A stretch of 25,171 nt of DNA. Source: an uncultured Coriobacteriaceae bacterium. GTDB lineage: Bacteria > Actinomycetota > Coriobacteriia > Coriobacteriales > Atopobiaceae. Below are positions 17,553 through 24,278 of the stretch, piece after piece. Made by a program: the position numbers and the translations under genes. Where the stretch lies: assembly GCA_900549525.1 (NCBI GenBank), contig UWSJ01000022.1:1-25171 (forward strand), written 5' to 3'. The notes beneath the pieces were generated by a model. That model had not been told where the DNA came from and searched no databases. It saw only the letters and a list, made by a program, of their open reading frames with translations. The stretch's first letter is position 1. Every line of letters begins with the position of its first letter.

Positions 17553-18919
17553 TGCCCGCTTACCCCGAACTACAGGGTCTCACCTACCACGTCAAGACAT
17601 TCGGTTGCCAGATGAACCTCCACGACTCGGAGCGCGTTTCGGGCGTGCTCGGGTCATGCGGCTGCGTGGAGGTCGGGTCTCCCAACGAGGCTGACATCGT
17701 CGTCTTCATGACCTGCTGCGTTCGCGAGAAGGCCGACACGCACCTGTACGGGCAGGTCTCGGCCATGGTCAGCGCTCCCGTTCCGCCAAGCGGCAGGAGG
17801 CTCGTCGCCATTGGAGGGTGCATAGCCCAGCGTGACGGGGCCCGCATTCGCGAGCACATGCGCAACGTGGACGTTGTGTTTGGAACGAGGGCAGTTGCCA
17901 GCCTCCCCACCTTGCTCGTCAACGCGCTCCGGCGCGGCAGGGGAGAGGTCCTCGCCGACGTGAGCGAGGATGACCCGTCATTCTCGACTGACCTCCCAAG
18001 CCGCCGTGAGGAATCCTGGCACGCATGGGTGCCCATCATGACGGGCTGCAACAACTTCTGCAGCTATTGCATCGTCCCCTACGTTCGTGGACGCGAGCGC
18101 GATCGTTCGTTTGAGGACATCGTGGCCGAGGTCGAGCGACTACGTGCTGACGGCGTCCGCGAGGTGTGCCTGCTGGGCCAGAACGTGAACTCGTTCGGGC
18201 GCCAGCGCTACGGCAGCCCGCGGTTCGCCGAGCTGCTGCGTGCGGTGGGCGCTACCGGCATCGAGCGCATTCGGTTCACGAGCTCCCACCCCAAGGACCT
18301 CTCTGATGAGACCATCCGCGCCATGGCCGAGACGCCGTCGGTGATGCCACAGCTGCACCTTGCTGTCCAAAGCGGCTCCACGCGCGTGCTCAAGGCCATG
18401 CACCGCAGCTACACGCGCGAAGACTATCTCAGGCTCGCCGACCGCATCAAGTCGGCCATGCCGGGCATCGCTCTCTCCACCGACATCATCGTCGGCTTCC
18501 CCGGCGAGACCGAGAAGGACTTCGAGGAGACGCTCTCGCTCGTTCGCGAGGTTGGCTTTGCCTCCGCGTTCACCTTCATCTATTCGAAGCGCGAGGGAAC
18601 GCCGGCGGCAAAGATCGACGACCCCACGCCGCGCGAGGTGATTCAGGAGCGTTTTGACCGGTTGGCGTCCCTTGTCGCCGAGCAGGCGCACGAGGCCAAC
18701 CAGGTCGAGCTCGGGCGTACGGTCGAGACCCTCGTCGAGGGCTCGTCGAAGCGTGACGACAAGGTCTTGGTCGGGCACAGCAAGAAGAACAAGACCGTCC
18801 TGTTCGAGGCACCCGATGGCATGGATGAGGCCGATCTTGTCGGGAGGCTCGTCGACGTTCGCGTGGACGAGGCAAGGACGTGGTACCTGCGCGGCCCGGT
18901 CGTGGGGGAGCCTCGCTAA
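17552..18919 (+). CDS. miaB: tRNA-2-methylthio-N6-dimethylallyladenosine synthase MiaB
   Basis: A 455-residue radical-SAM methylthiotransferase that converts i6A37 to ms2i6A37 in tRNAs reading UNN codons. The N-terminal domain has TFGCQMNLHDSE (C19), MTCCVREKA and GGCIAQRDG. The radical-SAM motif is CNNFCSYC (C166, C170, C173), followed by IVPYVRGRERDRS. A TRAM domain occupies about residues 385-450. The TFGCQMN motif identifies MiaB rather than RimO. The usual Asn of the NTC motif is Met here. GTG at 17552 overlaps the spoVS stop (TAGTG) with GGAGG seven bases upstream. miaA, which makes its substrate, overlaps the end by one base. Confidence 0.96.
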   Translation: MPAYPELQGLTYHVKTFGCQMNLHDSERVSGVLGSCGCVEVGSPNEADIVVFMTCCVREKADTHLYGQVSAMVSAPVPPSGRRLVAIGGCIAQRDGARIREHMRNVDVVFGTRAVASLPTLLVNALRRGRGEVLADVSEDDPSFSTDLPSRREESWHAWVPIMTGCNNFCSYCIVPYVRGRERDRSFEDIVAEVERLRADGVREVCLLGQNVNSFGRQRYGSPRFAELLRAVGATGIERIRFTSSHPKDLSDETIRAMAETPSVMPQLHLAVQSGSTRVLKAMHRSYTREDYLRLADRIKSAMPGIALSTDIIVGFPGETEKDFEETLSLVREVGFASAFTFIYSKREGTPAAKIDDPTPREVIQERFDRLASLVAEQAHEANQVELGRTVETLVEGSSKRDDKVLVGHSKKNKTVLFEAPDGMDEADLVGRLVDVRVDEARTWYLRGPVVGEPR

Positions 18920-19905
18920 TGTCGAGTCTCTCCCATGCGCAGGCAGGCCCGCGACGGGTTCCGGTCGCGGCCGCTGGGCCTGTTGTGTGCATCGTGGGCC
19001 CAACGGCCTCGGGCAAGAGCTCGCTGGCCGAGCGCGTGGCGCTTGAGCTCGGCTCCGACGTCATATCCGTCGACTCCATGCAGGTCTATCGCGGCATGAA
19101 CATCGGGACGGCCAAGACGCCCGTGGCCGATCGTCGCGTCCCCTTGCTCATGGTCGACGTCGCGGATCCAAGGCGGGACTATTCCGTCTCCGAATTCCAG
19201 GCTCAGGCCCGTGGGTTTGTGGACGAGCGTCTCTCGAGGGGAGTCGTGCCCGTCTTGTGTGGTGGAACCGGCCTCTATCTCGACTCGGTGATTGACGAGA
19301 TGACGTTTCCGAAGGGTGAGACGCGGAGTGAGGCTCGAATGGGCTACGAGCGTCTTGCCGAGGAGCGGGGGGCGGAGGCGCTCTGGGACGTTCTGAGACA
19401 ACGGGACGCTCAAAGCGCTGCCATTATCCATCCCCATAACGTGCGTCGCGTCGTCAGGGCGCTCGAGATGCTCGACGAGGGCGTTTCCTACGCCGAGGTG
19501 CACGAGGGGCTCAAGTCTCGGCCTGCGCATTACGACGCGAGAATCTGGGGCCTGGCGATGGACAGGCGGCGTCTTTACGCTCGCATCGACAAGCGCGTCG
19601 ACCAGATGGTTGCCGATGGGCTCATCGACGAGGTTCGTCGGCTGCTTGCGGCAGGCGTCCCCTTCCAGTCCACGGCTCTGCAGGCGATAGGCTACAAGGA
19701 AATTGCCGAGGCCCTTCAGGGAACCCTGTCGCTTGAGGAAGCCGTCGAGCTCGTGAAGCGTCGTACGAGACGTTATGCGAAGCGCCAGCTCTCCTGGCTG
19801 CGCAGAGATGGCCGCACGAGGTGGCTTGACCTTGACGAGGAGTCGTCAGAAGAAGCGGCGCTTCGTATCATCGAGGACGTGAGAGAGGCTCATGGCTCGC
19901 TTTAA
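18919..19905 (+). CDS. miaA: tRNA dimethylallyltransferase MiaA
   Basis: A 328-residue enzyme that transfers a dimethylallyl group to A37 of tRNAs, the step before MiaB. The P-loop GPTASGKSS (K33) is followed by the conserved DSMQVYRGMNIGTAK, GGTGLYLDSVID and the swinging-domain region HPHNVRRVVRALE. The C-terminal part has AIGYKEIAEAL and RTRRYAKRQLSWLRRD, typical of the family. The ATG at 18919 overlaps the miaB stop (TAATG) and has GGGGGAG at 18904-18910. An in-frame GTG lies further upstream at 18880 within miaB but would add 13 non-family residues. Confidence 0.96.
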   Translation: MSSLSHAQAGPRRVPVAAAGPVVCIVGPTASGKSSLAERVALELGSDVISVDSMQVYRGMNIGTAKTPVADRRVPLLMVDVADPRRDYSVSEFQAQARGFVDERLSRGVVPVLCGGTGLYLDSVIDEMTFPKGETRSEARMGYERLAEERGAEALWDVLRQRDAQSAAIIHPHNVRRVVRALEMLDEGVSYAEVHEGLKSRPAHYDARIWGLAMDRRRLYARIDKRVDQMVADGLIDEVRRLLAAGVPFQSTALQAIGYKEIAEALQGTLSLEEAVELVKRRTRRYAKRQLSWLRRDGRTRWLDLDEESSEEAALRIIEDVREAHGSL

Positions 19906-21244
19906 GCACATAGAGACGGCCCCGGTTCCGGAGCGTGCCCTTATCGTCGGCGTTGACACCGGCGCGTCAGACTGGCCACTTGAGGCCTCTATGGACGAGC
20001 TTGCGCGCCTCGTGGAGACGGCGGACGGCGTCGTCGTGGCACGGGAGACGCAGCGGCTTGACGCGCCGGTGCCCAAGACGTTCGTGGGCTCGGGAAAGGC
20101 GCGGGAGCTTGCGGACATCGTGAGGAGGATGGACGTCGACGTCGTCGTGTTTGATGACGAGCTCACTCCCTCGCAGCAGGCGAACCTCGAGAAGGTGTTT
20201 GGCGGCCCGGTCAAGGTCATCGACCGCACGGCGCTCATCCTCGACATCTTTGGCAGGCACGCGCGGACGCGGGAAGGTCGACTTCAGGTTCAGCTCGCGC
20301 AGCTCCAGTATCTCCTACCACGCCTCAGGGGCATGTGGAGTCACCTGATGGGCGAACAGACGAGAGGCGGAATCGGCAGCAGGTTTGGCCAGGGCGAGAG
20401 CCAGCTCGAGGTTGACCGAAGGCTCGTGCGCGATCGGATTGCCCAGCTTCGTCGTGAGCTCGCTCGTCTCGAGGTGCGCCGCGCCACGCAGAGCAAGGCC
20501 CGTTGGGACTCGGGCATATGGCGCGTTGCCTTTGCTGGATACACGAACGCCGGGAAGTCGTCGCTGCTCAATGCACTCACTGACTCCGCTGTGTACGCGA
20601 AGGACGAGCTGTTCGCCACGCTTGATCCCACGACGAGGTCCATCGACCTGGCCGAGGGCAGGAAGATTACGCTCACCGATACGGTTGGCTTCATCCAGAA
20701 GCTTCCCACGACGTTGGTGGAGAGCTTCAAGTCGACGCTTGCCGAGGTGAAAGCCGCAGATCTCATCCTGCTCGTCGTTGATGCCCGTGACGACGGCTGG
20801 AGGAAGAAGCGCGAGGCGGTAACGTCGATCCTTGAGCAAATCGGTGCGGGAGACGTTCGTCGCGTTCTTGTGTTTAACAAGGCCGACCTCCTGACGGATG
20901 AGGAGCGCGAAAGCCTCATGGTCGAGTGTCCGGAAAGCGTGATGGCGAGCGCGGTGACAGGCTATGGGCTTTCCGGCCTGCTGCATCGCGTGACCCAGGA
21001 GGCCAGCCGAGGAGGTCGCACCCTCACCGCCTGCATTCCCTATCAGAAGGGCCTTCTCATCAAGATGGCTCACGAGCGGTGTCAGGTTGTGCGCGAGCAC
21101 TACGAAGAGGCAGGGCTCGTGGTGACCGTCAAGGCTTCGGAGCGTATGGCGGCGACCCTTGCGCCATACGAGGTAGGGGACAAGGGCAAGGCGTGCGACG
21201 CGCCCAGCGTGGACAACGAGCCTGCAACGTCGACAGGGGAGTGA
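19892..21244 (+). CDS. hflX: GTPase HflX
   Basis: A 450-residue ribosome-associated GTPase that splits stalled or heat-damaged ribosomes. The N-terminal HflX domain contains VGSGKARELADIVR and FDDELTPSQQANLEKV. A helical linker with GEQTRGGIGSRFGQGESQLE follows, the family's hallmark glycine-rich segment. The G domain has G1 GYTNAGKSS (216-224), G3 DTVGFIQKLP and G4 NKAD. The C-terminal domain is degenerate and basic. The ATG lies 14 bases before the miaA stop, so the genes overlap. The order miaA-hflX resembles miaA-hfq-hflX of Escherichia coli without hfq. The gene ends 59 bases from a convergent minus-strand gene. Confidence 0.96.
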   Translation: MARFKHIETAPVPERALIVGVDTGASDWPLEASMDELARLVETADGVVVARETQRLDAPVPKTFVGSGKARELADIVRRMDVDVVVFDDELTPSQQANLEKVFGGPVKVIDRTALILDIFGRHARTREGRLQVQLAQLQYLLPRLRGMWSHLMGEQTRGGIGSRFGQGESQLEVDRRLVRDRIAQLRRELARLEVRRATQSKARWDSGIWRVAFAGYTNAGKSSLLNALTDSAVYAKDELFATLDPTTRSIDLAEGRKITLTDTVGFIQKLPTTLVESFKSTLAEVKAADLILLVVDARDDGWRKKREAVTSILEQIGAGDVRRVLVFNKADLLTDEERESLMVECPESVMASAVTGYGLSGLLHRVTQEASRGGRTLTACIPYQKGLLIKMAHERCQVVREHYEEAGLVVTVKASERMAATLAPYEVGDKGKACDAPSVDNEPATSTGE

Positions 21245-21288
21245 CATGTTCATTTGCCCTGGACCTGTCCTCGCGCGTTTCCCTTTAT

Positions 21289-21303
21289 GCGCCCGTTCGG
21301 CGC
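21289..21303. other. Small hairpin between convergent hflX and minus-strand gene
   Basis: GCGCC (21289-21293) pairs with GGCGC (21299-21303) around a 5-base loop. It abuts the stop codon of the minus-strand gene. Neither strand shows a T-run after it, so it is at best a weak or factor-assisted bidirectional end point. Confidence 0.3.
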
Positions 21304-22053
21304 CTAGAGGACTCCAGTGAGGGCCAGCAGCAGAGGCTGGTGAATGACGTACAGCTCGAGCGCGTGCCTTCCGACAAATGCGAGCGGGCGGTAGTTGAGC
21401 TTTGCAAACCACGTTGGGCACCCGTGCCTTTTTATGGCCACACCCAGACAGGCTCCCGAAAGATAGAGCAGCGTAAAGGGCAGGGGAGGGTAGTAGTCTC
21501 CTGATGCAAACCCGCCACCGGGAAATCCAAGCCAGCTAAGCCAACCGACGGTGTAGAGCTCCCTAGGAATTGCGAGATACGGCCCGCCAAAGGGCTTGAG
21601 CCCAAAGCTTCCCGTAGGGACACCGAGGCAGAGGATGAAGGCCGACAGGAGGCAAAGCGAGAGCAAGAGGGCTCGCTTGGAGTTCTTTGGCATGAGCCGA
21701 ATCGCGCCGAGCAGCCACGCGAGCAGGGTGCTGAATCCCATTACGTAGATGATGCCAAAGCTGATAGGCGTATCGACGGACACCTCGACCGTGACAACGT
21801 AGATCATCGCCGCCACGCCGAGGTACAGCGCCGCACGCCGGAAGTTGTTACGCGAGTAGCTGCACATGATGCCCGCAAGCAGGAGGAACGTCCACGAAAT
21901 GGAAGCCCTCCAGACATCCTGGAAGGGCGCGGCGAACCATGGGAGATAAACCCCCCTGAGATACGCAAGGTCATAGCATAGGTGGAACTCGATCATTGAG
22001 ATGACCGAGAATCCCCTGACTACGTCGTATCCGAGAATGCGGGCCCGTGACAT
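21304..22053 (-). CDS. Membrane acyltransferase-like protein (DUF1624/HGSNAT type)
   Basis: A 249-residue integral membrane protein with about six to seven hydrophobic segments. It begins with RILGYDVVRGFSVISMIEFH and ends with FVGRHALELYVIHQPLLLAL, the paired N- and C-terminal signatures of the DUF1624 or heparan-alpha-glucosaminide acetyltransferase-like family. Members move acyl groups onto extracytoplasmic sugars or are uncharacterised; the substrate here is unknown. The ATG at 22053 overlaps the lexA stop by one base (TGATG); a GTG at 22056 is an alternative. It has no separate promoter that can be seen, so it should be co-transcribed with lexA and share its autoregulation. Confidence 0.75.
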   Translation of the reverse strand: MSRARILGYDVVRGFSVISMIEFHLCYDLAYLRGVYLPWFAAPFQDVWRASISWTFLLLAGIMCSYSRNNFRRAALYLGVAAMIYVVTVEVSVDTPISFGIIYVMGFSTLLAWLLGAIRLMPKNSKRALLLSLCLLSAFILCLGVPTGSFGLKPFGGPYLAIPRELYTVGWLSWLGFPGGGFASGDYYPPLPFTLLYLSGACLGVAIKRHGCPTWFAKLNYRPLAFVGRHALELYVIHQPLLLALTGVL

Positions 22054-22706
22054 CACATCGACCTAAAGAGCCCCGTGACGCGACCGAGAATCGTCGGATT
22101 GGTTGCGTAGATGGGATCCATGTGATCATTCTCGGGCTGAAGGCGGATGCGATCCTTTTCACGGTAGAACGTCTTGACCGTCGCCGAGTCCTCGATAAGC
22201 GCCACGACAATCTCCCCGTTATGGGCGTCGCTCTGCTCCCTGACAACGATGTAGTCGCCGTCAAAGATGCCTGCATTGATCATCGACTCGCCACGCACCC
22301 TGAGAATGAAGGAGCTGGCGTCGCCGACGATGTCCGTGGGAAGTGTCATGACTTCCTCGACGTTCTGCTCGGCGAGTATGGGAATACCAGCCGCCACTCG
22401 GCCAACTAGCGGGAGCGTGACCGTATTGGCATCGACGTCCTGTGTGACTGCCGCGAGCTGAGTGCCCTTCTGAAGCGCTTCTGAGCCTGGCCCGCATATC
22501 TCGATGGTACGTGGCTTGTTGGGGTCGCGACGAATGTAGCCAGCTTCCTCGAGTTTGTGTAAGTGCGAGTGAACCGTCGAGGGGGAGGACAGCCCAATGG
22601 CCTGGCCAATCTCTCGGACTGATGGCGGATAGCCGTGTGCAGAGGTGAAGCTGCAGATGAACTCGTATGCCTGTTTCTGTCGCTTCGATATGGTGTCACG
22701 AGCCAT
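22053..22706 (-). CDS. lexA: SOS repressor LexA
   Basis: A 217-residue repressor of the DNA-damage response. The winged helix-turn-helix domain covers residues 1-70, with recognition region SVREIGQAIGLSSPSTVHSH. The cleavage site VAAGIP has the scissile Ala106-Gly107 bond, and the catalytic dyad is Ser141 (RGESMINAG) and Lys178 (SATVKTF). RecA filaments trigger self-cleavage. The ATG at 22706 has a strong AAGGAGG at 22717-22711. The frame is open for 18 more codons upstream, but that region holds the promoter. Four SOS-box-like sites lie in the upstream region, two of them at the lexA promoter itself, which points to autoregulation. Confidence 0.97.
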   Translation of the reverse strand: MARDTISKRQKQAYEFICSFTSAHGYPPSVREIGQAIGLSSPSTVHSHLHKLEEAGYIRRDPNKPRTIEICGPGSEALQKGTQLAAVTQDVDANTVTLPLVGRVAAGIPILAEQNVEEVMTLPTDIVGDASSFILRVRGESMINAGIFDGDYIVVREQSDAHNGEIVVALIEDSATVKTFYREKDRIRLQPENDHMDPIYATNPTILGRVTGLFRSM

Positions 22707-22731
22707 GATGCCTCCTTCGTCGGTTGAACCA

Positions 22732-22760
22732 ATCATACACGCGTTCGTAATTGAATTCAA
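22732..22760 (-). promoter_or_regulatory. Promoter of lexA
   Basis: On the minus strand TTGAAT (22760-22755) and TATGAT (22737-22732) are 17 bp apart. SOS-box-like sites overlap the -35 and fill the region around the -10, which fits repression by LexA itself. Confidence 0.65.
22734..22747. promoter_or_regulatory. SOS-box-like site at the lexA -10
   Basis: CATACacgcGTTCG matches 8 of the 10 conserved positions of CGAAC-n4-GTTCG, with a perfect right half. It overlaps the -10 and spacer of the lexA promoter. Confidence 0.5.
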
Positions 22761-22771
22761 ACAAATGTTCT
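22758..22771. promoter_or_regulatory. SOS-box-like site at the lexA -35
   Basis: CAAACaaatGTTCT matches 8 of 10 conserved positions. It overlaps the lexA -35 by three bases and is the first of three sites spaced exactly 28 bp apart. Confidence 0.55.
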
Positions 22772-22779
22772 ATTTCTAC

Positions 22780-22807
22780 TTGACACGAACAACTGTACGT
22801 AGATACT
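22780..22807 (+). promoter_or_regulatory. Promoter of the divergent 77-aa gene
   Basis: A perfect -35 TTGACA (22780-22785) is followed after 16 bp by GATACT (22802-22807). The best SOS box of this region fills the spacer. The predicted transcript starts near 22814 and has a leader of about 90 bases. Confidence 0.75.
22786..22799. promoter_or_regulatory. LexA operator between -35 and -10 of the divergent promoter
   Basis: CGAACaactGTACG matches 9 of 10 conserved positions of the LexA box. Its location within the spacer mirrors that of the perfect recA box. Confidence 0.75.
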
Positions 22808-22813
22808 AATTAG

Positions 22814-22827
22814 GGAACATATGTACG
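22814..22827. promoter_or_regulatory. SOS-box-like site at the divergent transcript start
   Basis: GGAACatatGTACG matches 8 of 10 conserved positions and lies at the predicted transcription start of the 77-aa gene, 28 bp after the previous site. An extra CGAAC half site overlaps its end at 22826-22830. Confidence 0.6.
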
Positions 22828-22904
22828 AACGACATGGTAGTAATTAGTGTCCGGTAGTTTGCATACGATGCAAGTCGTTAAACGGAGAACGAAAGGGGCC
22901 GGTC

Positions 22905-23138
22905 ATGAAGGTGATTTACGATTTCTACGCATGCGAGGGAACGTCCGCGCTTAAGCGTGCCGACCGTTCTTTCACGATTGTCGAGGGCGGCCTTTCCTCA
23001 CGTCAAAGCGTTCAAAGGCCCAACGTCCCCTTTGAAGCGTGCCCGCTTGACGATAAGCAGGTTCTCGGCTGTCTTCTGGGCGCGGCGCTCATTCTCGGCA
23101 TGGTGTTTGCATCCTGGGCGCTTAAGTACGTTATGTAA
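22905..23138 (+). CDS. Small predicted tail-anchored membrane protein under LexA control
   Basis: A 77-residue protein not matched to a known family from memory. A soluble N-terminal part of about 52 residues (MKVIYDFYACEGTSALKRAD and onward) is followed by one hydrophobic helix at about 53-73 (VLGCLLGAALILGMVFASWA) and a short basic end (LKYVM). There is no signal peptide and no LysM domain. The ATG has AAAGGGG at 22892-22898, six bases away. It is divergent from lexA, with a LexA box in its promoter, and nrdR follows. In Corynebacterium (divS), Mycobacterium (chiZ) and Bacillus (yneA), the gene beside lexA encodes an SOS cell-division inhibitor. The same role is therefore proposed here from position and regulation, not from similarity. 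Confidence 0.75.
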   Translation: MKVIYDFYACEGTSALKRADRSFTIVEGGLSSRQSVQRPNVPFEACPLDDKQVLGCLLGAALILGMVFASWALKYVM

Positions 23139-23178
23139 GCTGCAGCACGGTTCGAAGGAAGAGAGTTTGCGCGGGGCC

Positions 23179-23201
23179 ATGCAGTGCGTGCCAAGCTGCA
23201 T
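23179..23201 (+). other. Hairpin in the gap before nrdR
   Basis: ATGCAG (23179-23184) pairs with CTGCAT (23196-23201) around an 11-base loop. No T-run follows. The 201-base gap (23139-23339) otherwise shows no gene, no clear terminator and no convincing promoter, so nrdR may be partly read through from the SOS promoter. Confidence 0.3.
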
Positions 23202-23339
23202 CGTCTCGTAGACTCGTGTCTTCAATTAATCCAAACGCTTCTCATGATTCTGTTGCCTTGTTAGAGGGTGACTGGTCGATTCTGGCCACTGTTGCCCATG
23301 TGGTATCGTCCTTTTCGTGGCAATTCGGAAGGAGACGAT

Positions 23340-23792
23340 ATGCGTTGTCCAAAGTGCGGCTGTGAGGAGTCCAAAGTCGTGGACTCTCGCCCTGCAGAGA
23401 GCAACGATTCCATACGACGGCGCAGGGAATGCGTGCGCTGTGGTTTTAGGTTCACAACCTACGAGCGTAGGGAAGAGCTTCCCATTGTCGTTCGCAAGCA
23501 CGACGGCTCGAAGGAGCCGTTTGACCGCGAGAAGCTCATGCGGGGACTTGTGCGGGCAACAGTCAAGCGAGACGTTCCCATAAAAACGCTCGACGGACTT
23601 ATCGGCGACATCGAGTCAGAGCTGCGCGATCACGGCACCACAGAAGTCGACTCGAGTGCGCTCGGCGAGATGGTGCTGCATCGGCTGCTTTCACTTGACA
23701 AGGTTGCGTATGTACGGTTTGCCTCCGTGTATCGCGACTTTAAGGACATCGAAGAGTTTTCCGAGGAGCTAAGGAGACTGTCCGGTGAGTGA
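23340..23792 (+). CDS. nrdR: Transcriptional repressor NrdR
   Basis: A 150-residue repressor of ribonucleotide reductase genes. A zinc ribbon with C3, C6, C31 and C34 (MRCPKCG, ECVRCGFRFTTYE) is followed by an ATP-cone domain at about 46-136 (VVRKHDGSKEPFDREKLMRG), which senses ATP and dATP. The length is that of the family. The ATG at 23340 has GGAAGGAG at 23327-23334. The frame is open upstream to about 23268, but those residues are not part of the family. The neighbourhood lexA, small gene, nrdR is shared with Mycobacterium and Corynebacterium. The dut start lies eight bases inside the end of this gene. Confidence 0.97.
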   Translation: MRCPKCGCEESKVVDSRPAESNDSIRRRRECVRCGFRFTTYERREELPIVVRKHDGSKEPFDREKLMRGLVRATVKRDVPIKTLDGLIGDIESELRDHGTTEVDSSALGEMVLHRLLSLDKVAYVRFASVYRDFKDIEEFSEELRRLSGE

Positions 23793-24234
23793 CGTTACTA
23801 AGCTTGAGCTTCCTGTCAGGCGCCTTGATGATGCTGTAGTGCTTCCAAGCTATGCCTATACCGGTGACGCCGGCCTTGACCTCCGGGCCAATGAGGATGT
23901 GGAGCTCCGCCCGTTTGAGCGCCGTCTTGTGGCAACGGGCCTCGCTGTGGCAATTCCCGACGGATTTGCCGGGTTTGTCCTTCCTCGCAGCGGACTTGCC
24001 CTGCGCGAGGGGCTGTCCATGGCAAACACTCCCGGTCTCATCGACGCGCACTATCGCGGCGAACTAAAGGTTTGCGCCGTGAATCTCGACCCGCAGAAGA
24101 CCATCGTCATCCATAAGGGTGACAGAATTGCCCAGCTCGTCATCATGGCCGTTCCCTCCATATCTCTGTGCGAGGTGGATGAGCTCGATGCGACCGACAG
24201 GGGTGTCGGTGGCTTTGGTTCAAGCGGCGTCTAA
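23785..24234 (+). CDS. dut: Deoxyuridine 5'-triphosphate nucleotidohydrolase (dUTPase)
   Basis: A 149-residue trimeric dUTPase that hydrolyses dUTP to dUMP and pyrophosphate, keeping uracil out of DNA and feeding thymidylate synthesis. All five motifs are present: DAGLDL (28-33), PRSGLA (67-72), GLIDAHYRGE with catalytic D87, GDRIAQLV (112-119) and the C-terminal RGVGGFGSSG (139-148). The GTG at 23785 overlaps nrdR by eight bases and has AAGGAG at 23771-23776, so translation is coupled. The pairing with nrdR makes a nucleotide-pool operon. Confidence 0.95.
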   Translation: MSDVTKLELPVRRLDDAVVLPSYAYTGDAGLDLRANEDVELRPFERRLVATGLAVAIPDGFAGFVLPRSGLALREGLSMANTPGLIDAHYRGELKVCAVNLDPQKTIVIHKGDRIAQLVIMAVPSISLCEVDELDATDRGVGGFGSSGV

Positions 24235-24250
24235 CCTAATGGCTAACGTA

Positions 24251-24274
24251 AAGTCATACGTCCTGAAAGGACTT
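24251..24274 (+). promoter_or_regulatory. Hairpins covering the trxB ribosome binding site
   Basis: GTCCT (24260-24264) pairs with AGGAC (24268-24272) around GAA. Alternatively AAGTC (24251-24255) pairs with GACTT (24270-24274). Both structures hide the AAAGGA site at 24266-24271, so translation of trxB may be modulated. The stems are only 5 bp long. Confidence 0.35.
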
Positions 24275-24278
24275 ACAA

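Noticed and set aside
22848..22869. TGTCCGG followed by TACGAT upstream of the 77-aa gene, resembling the candidate second recA promoter
   Set aside because: The key purine is replaced by C, and spacing differs from both the recA copy and the known motif; probably chance.
22957..23225. Open frames in other phases and on the other strand over the 77-aa gene
   Set aside because: They lack ribosome binding sites; the 22905 frame has a strong site, a promoter and a membrane-helix pattern, so it is preferred.
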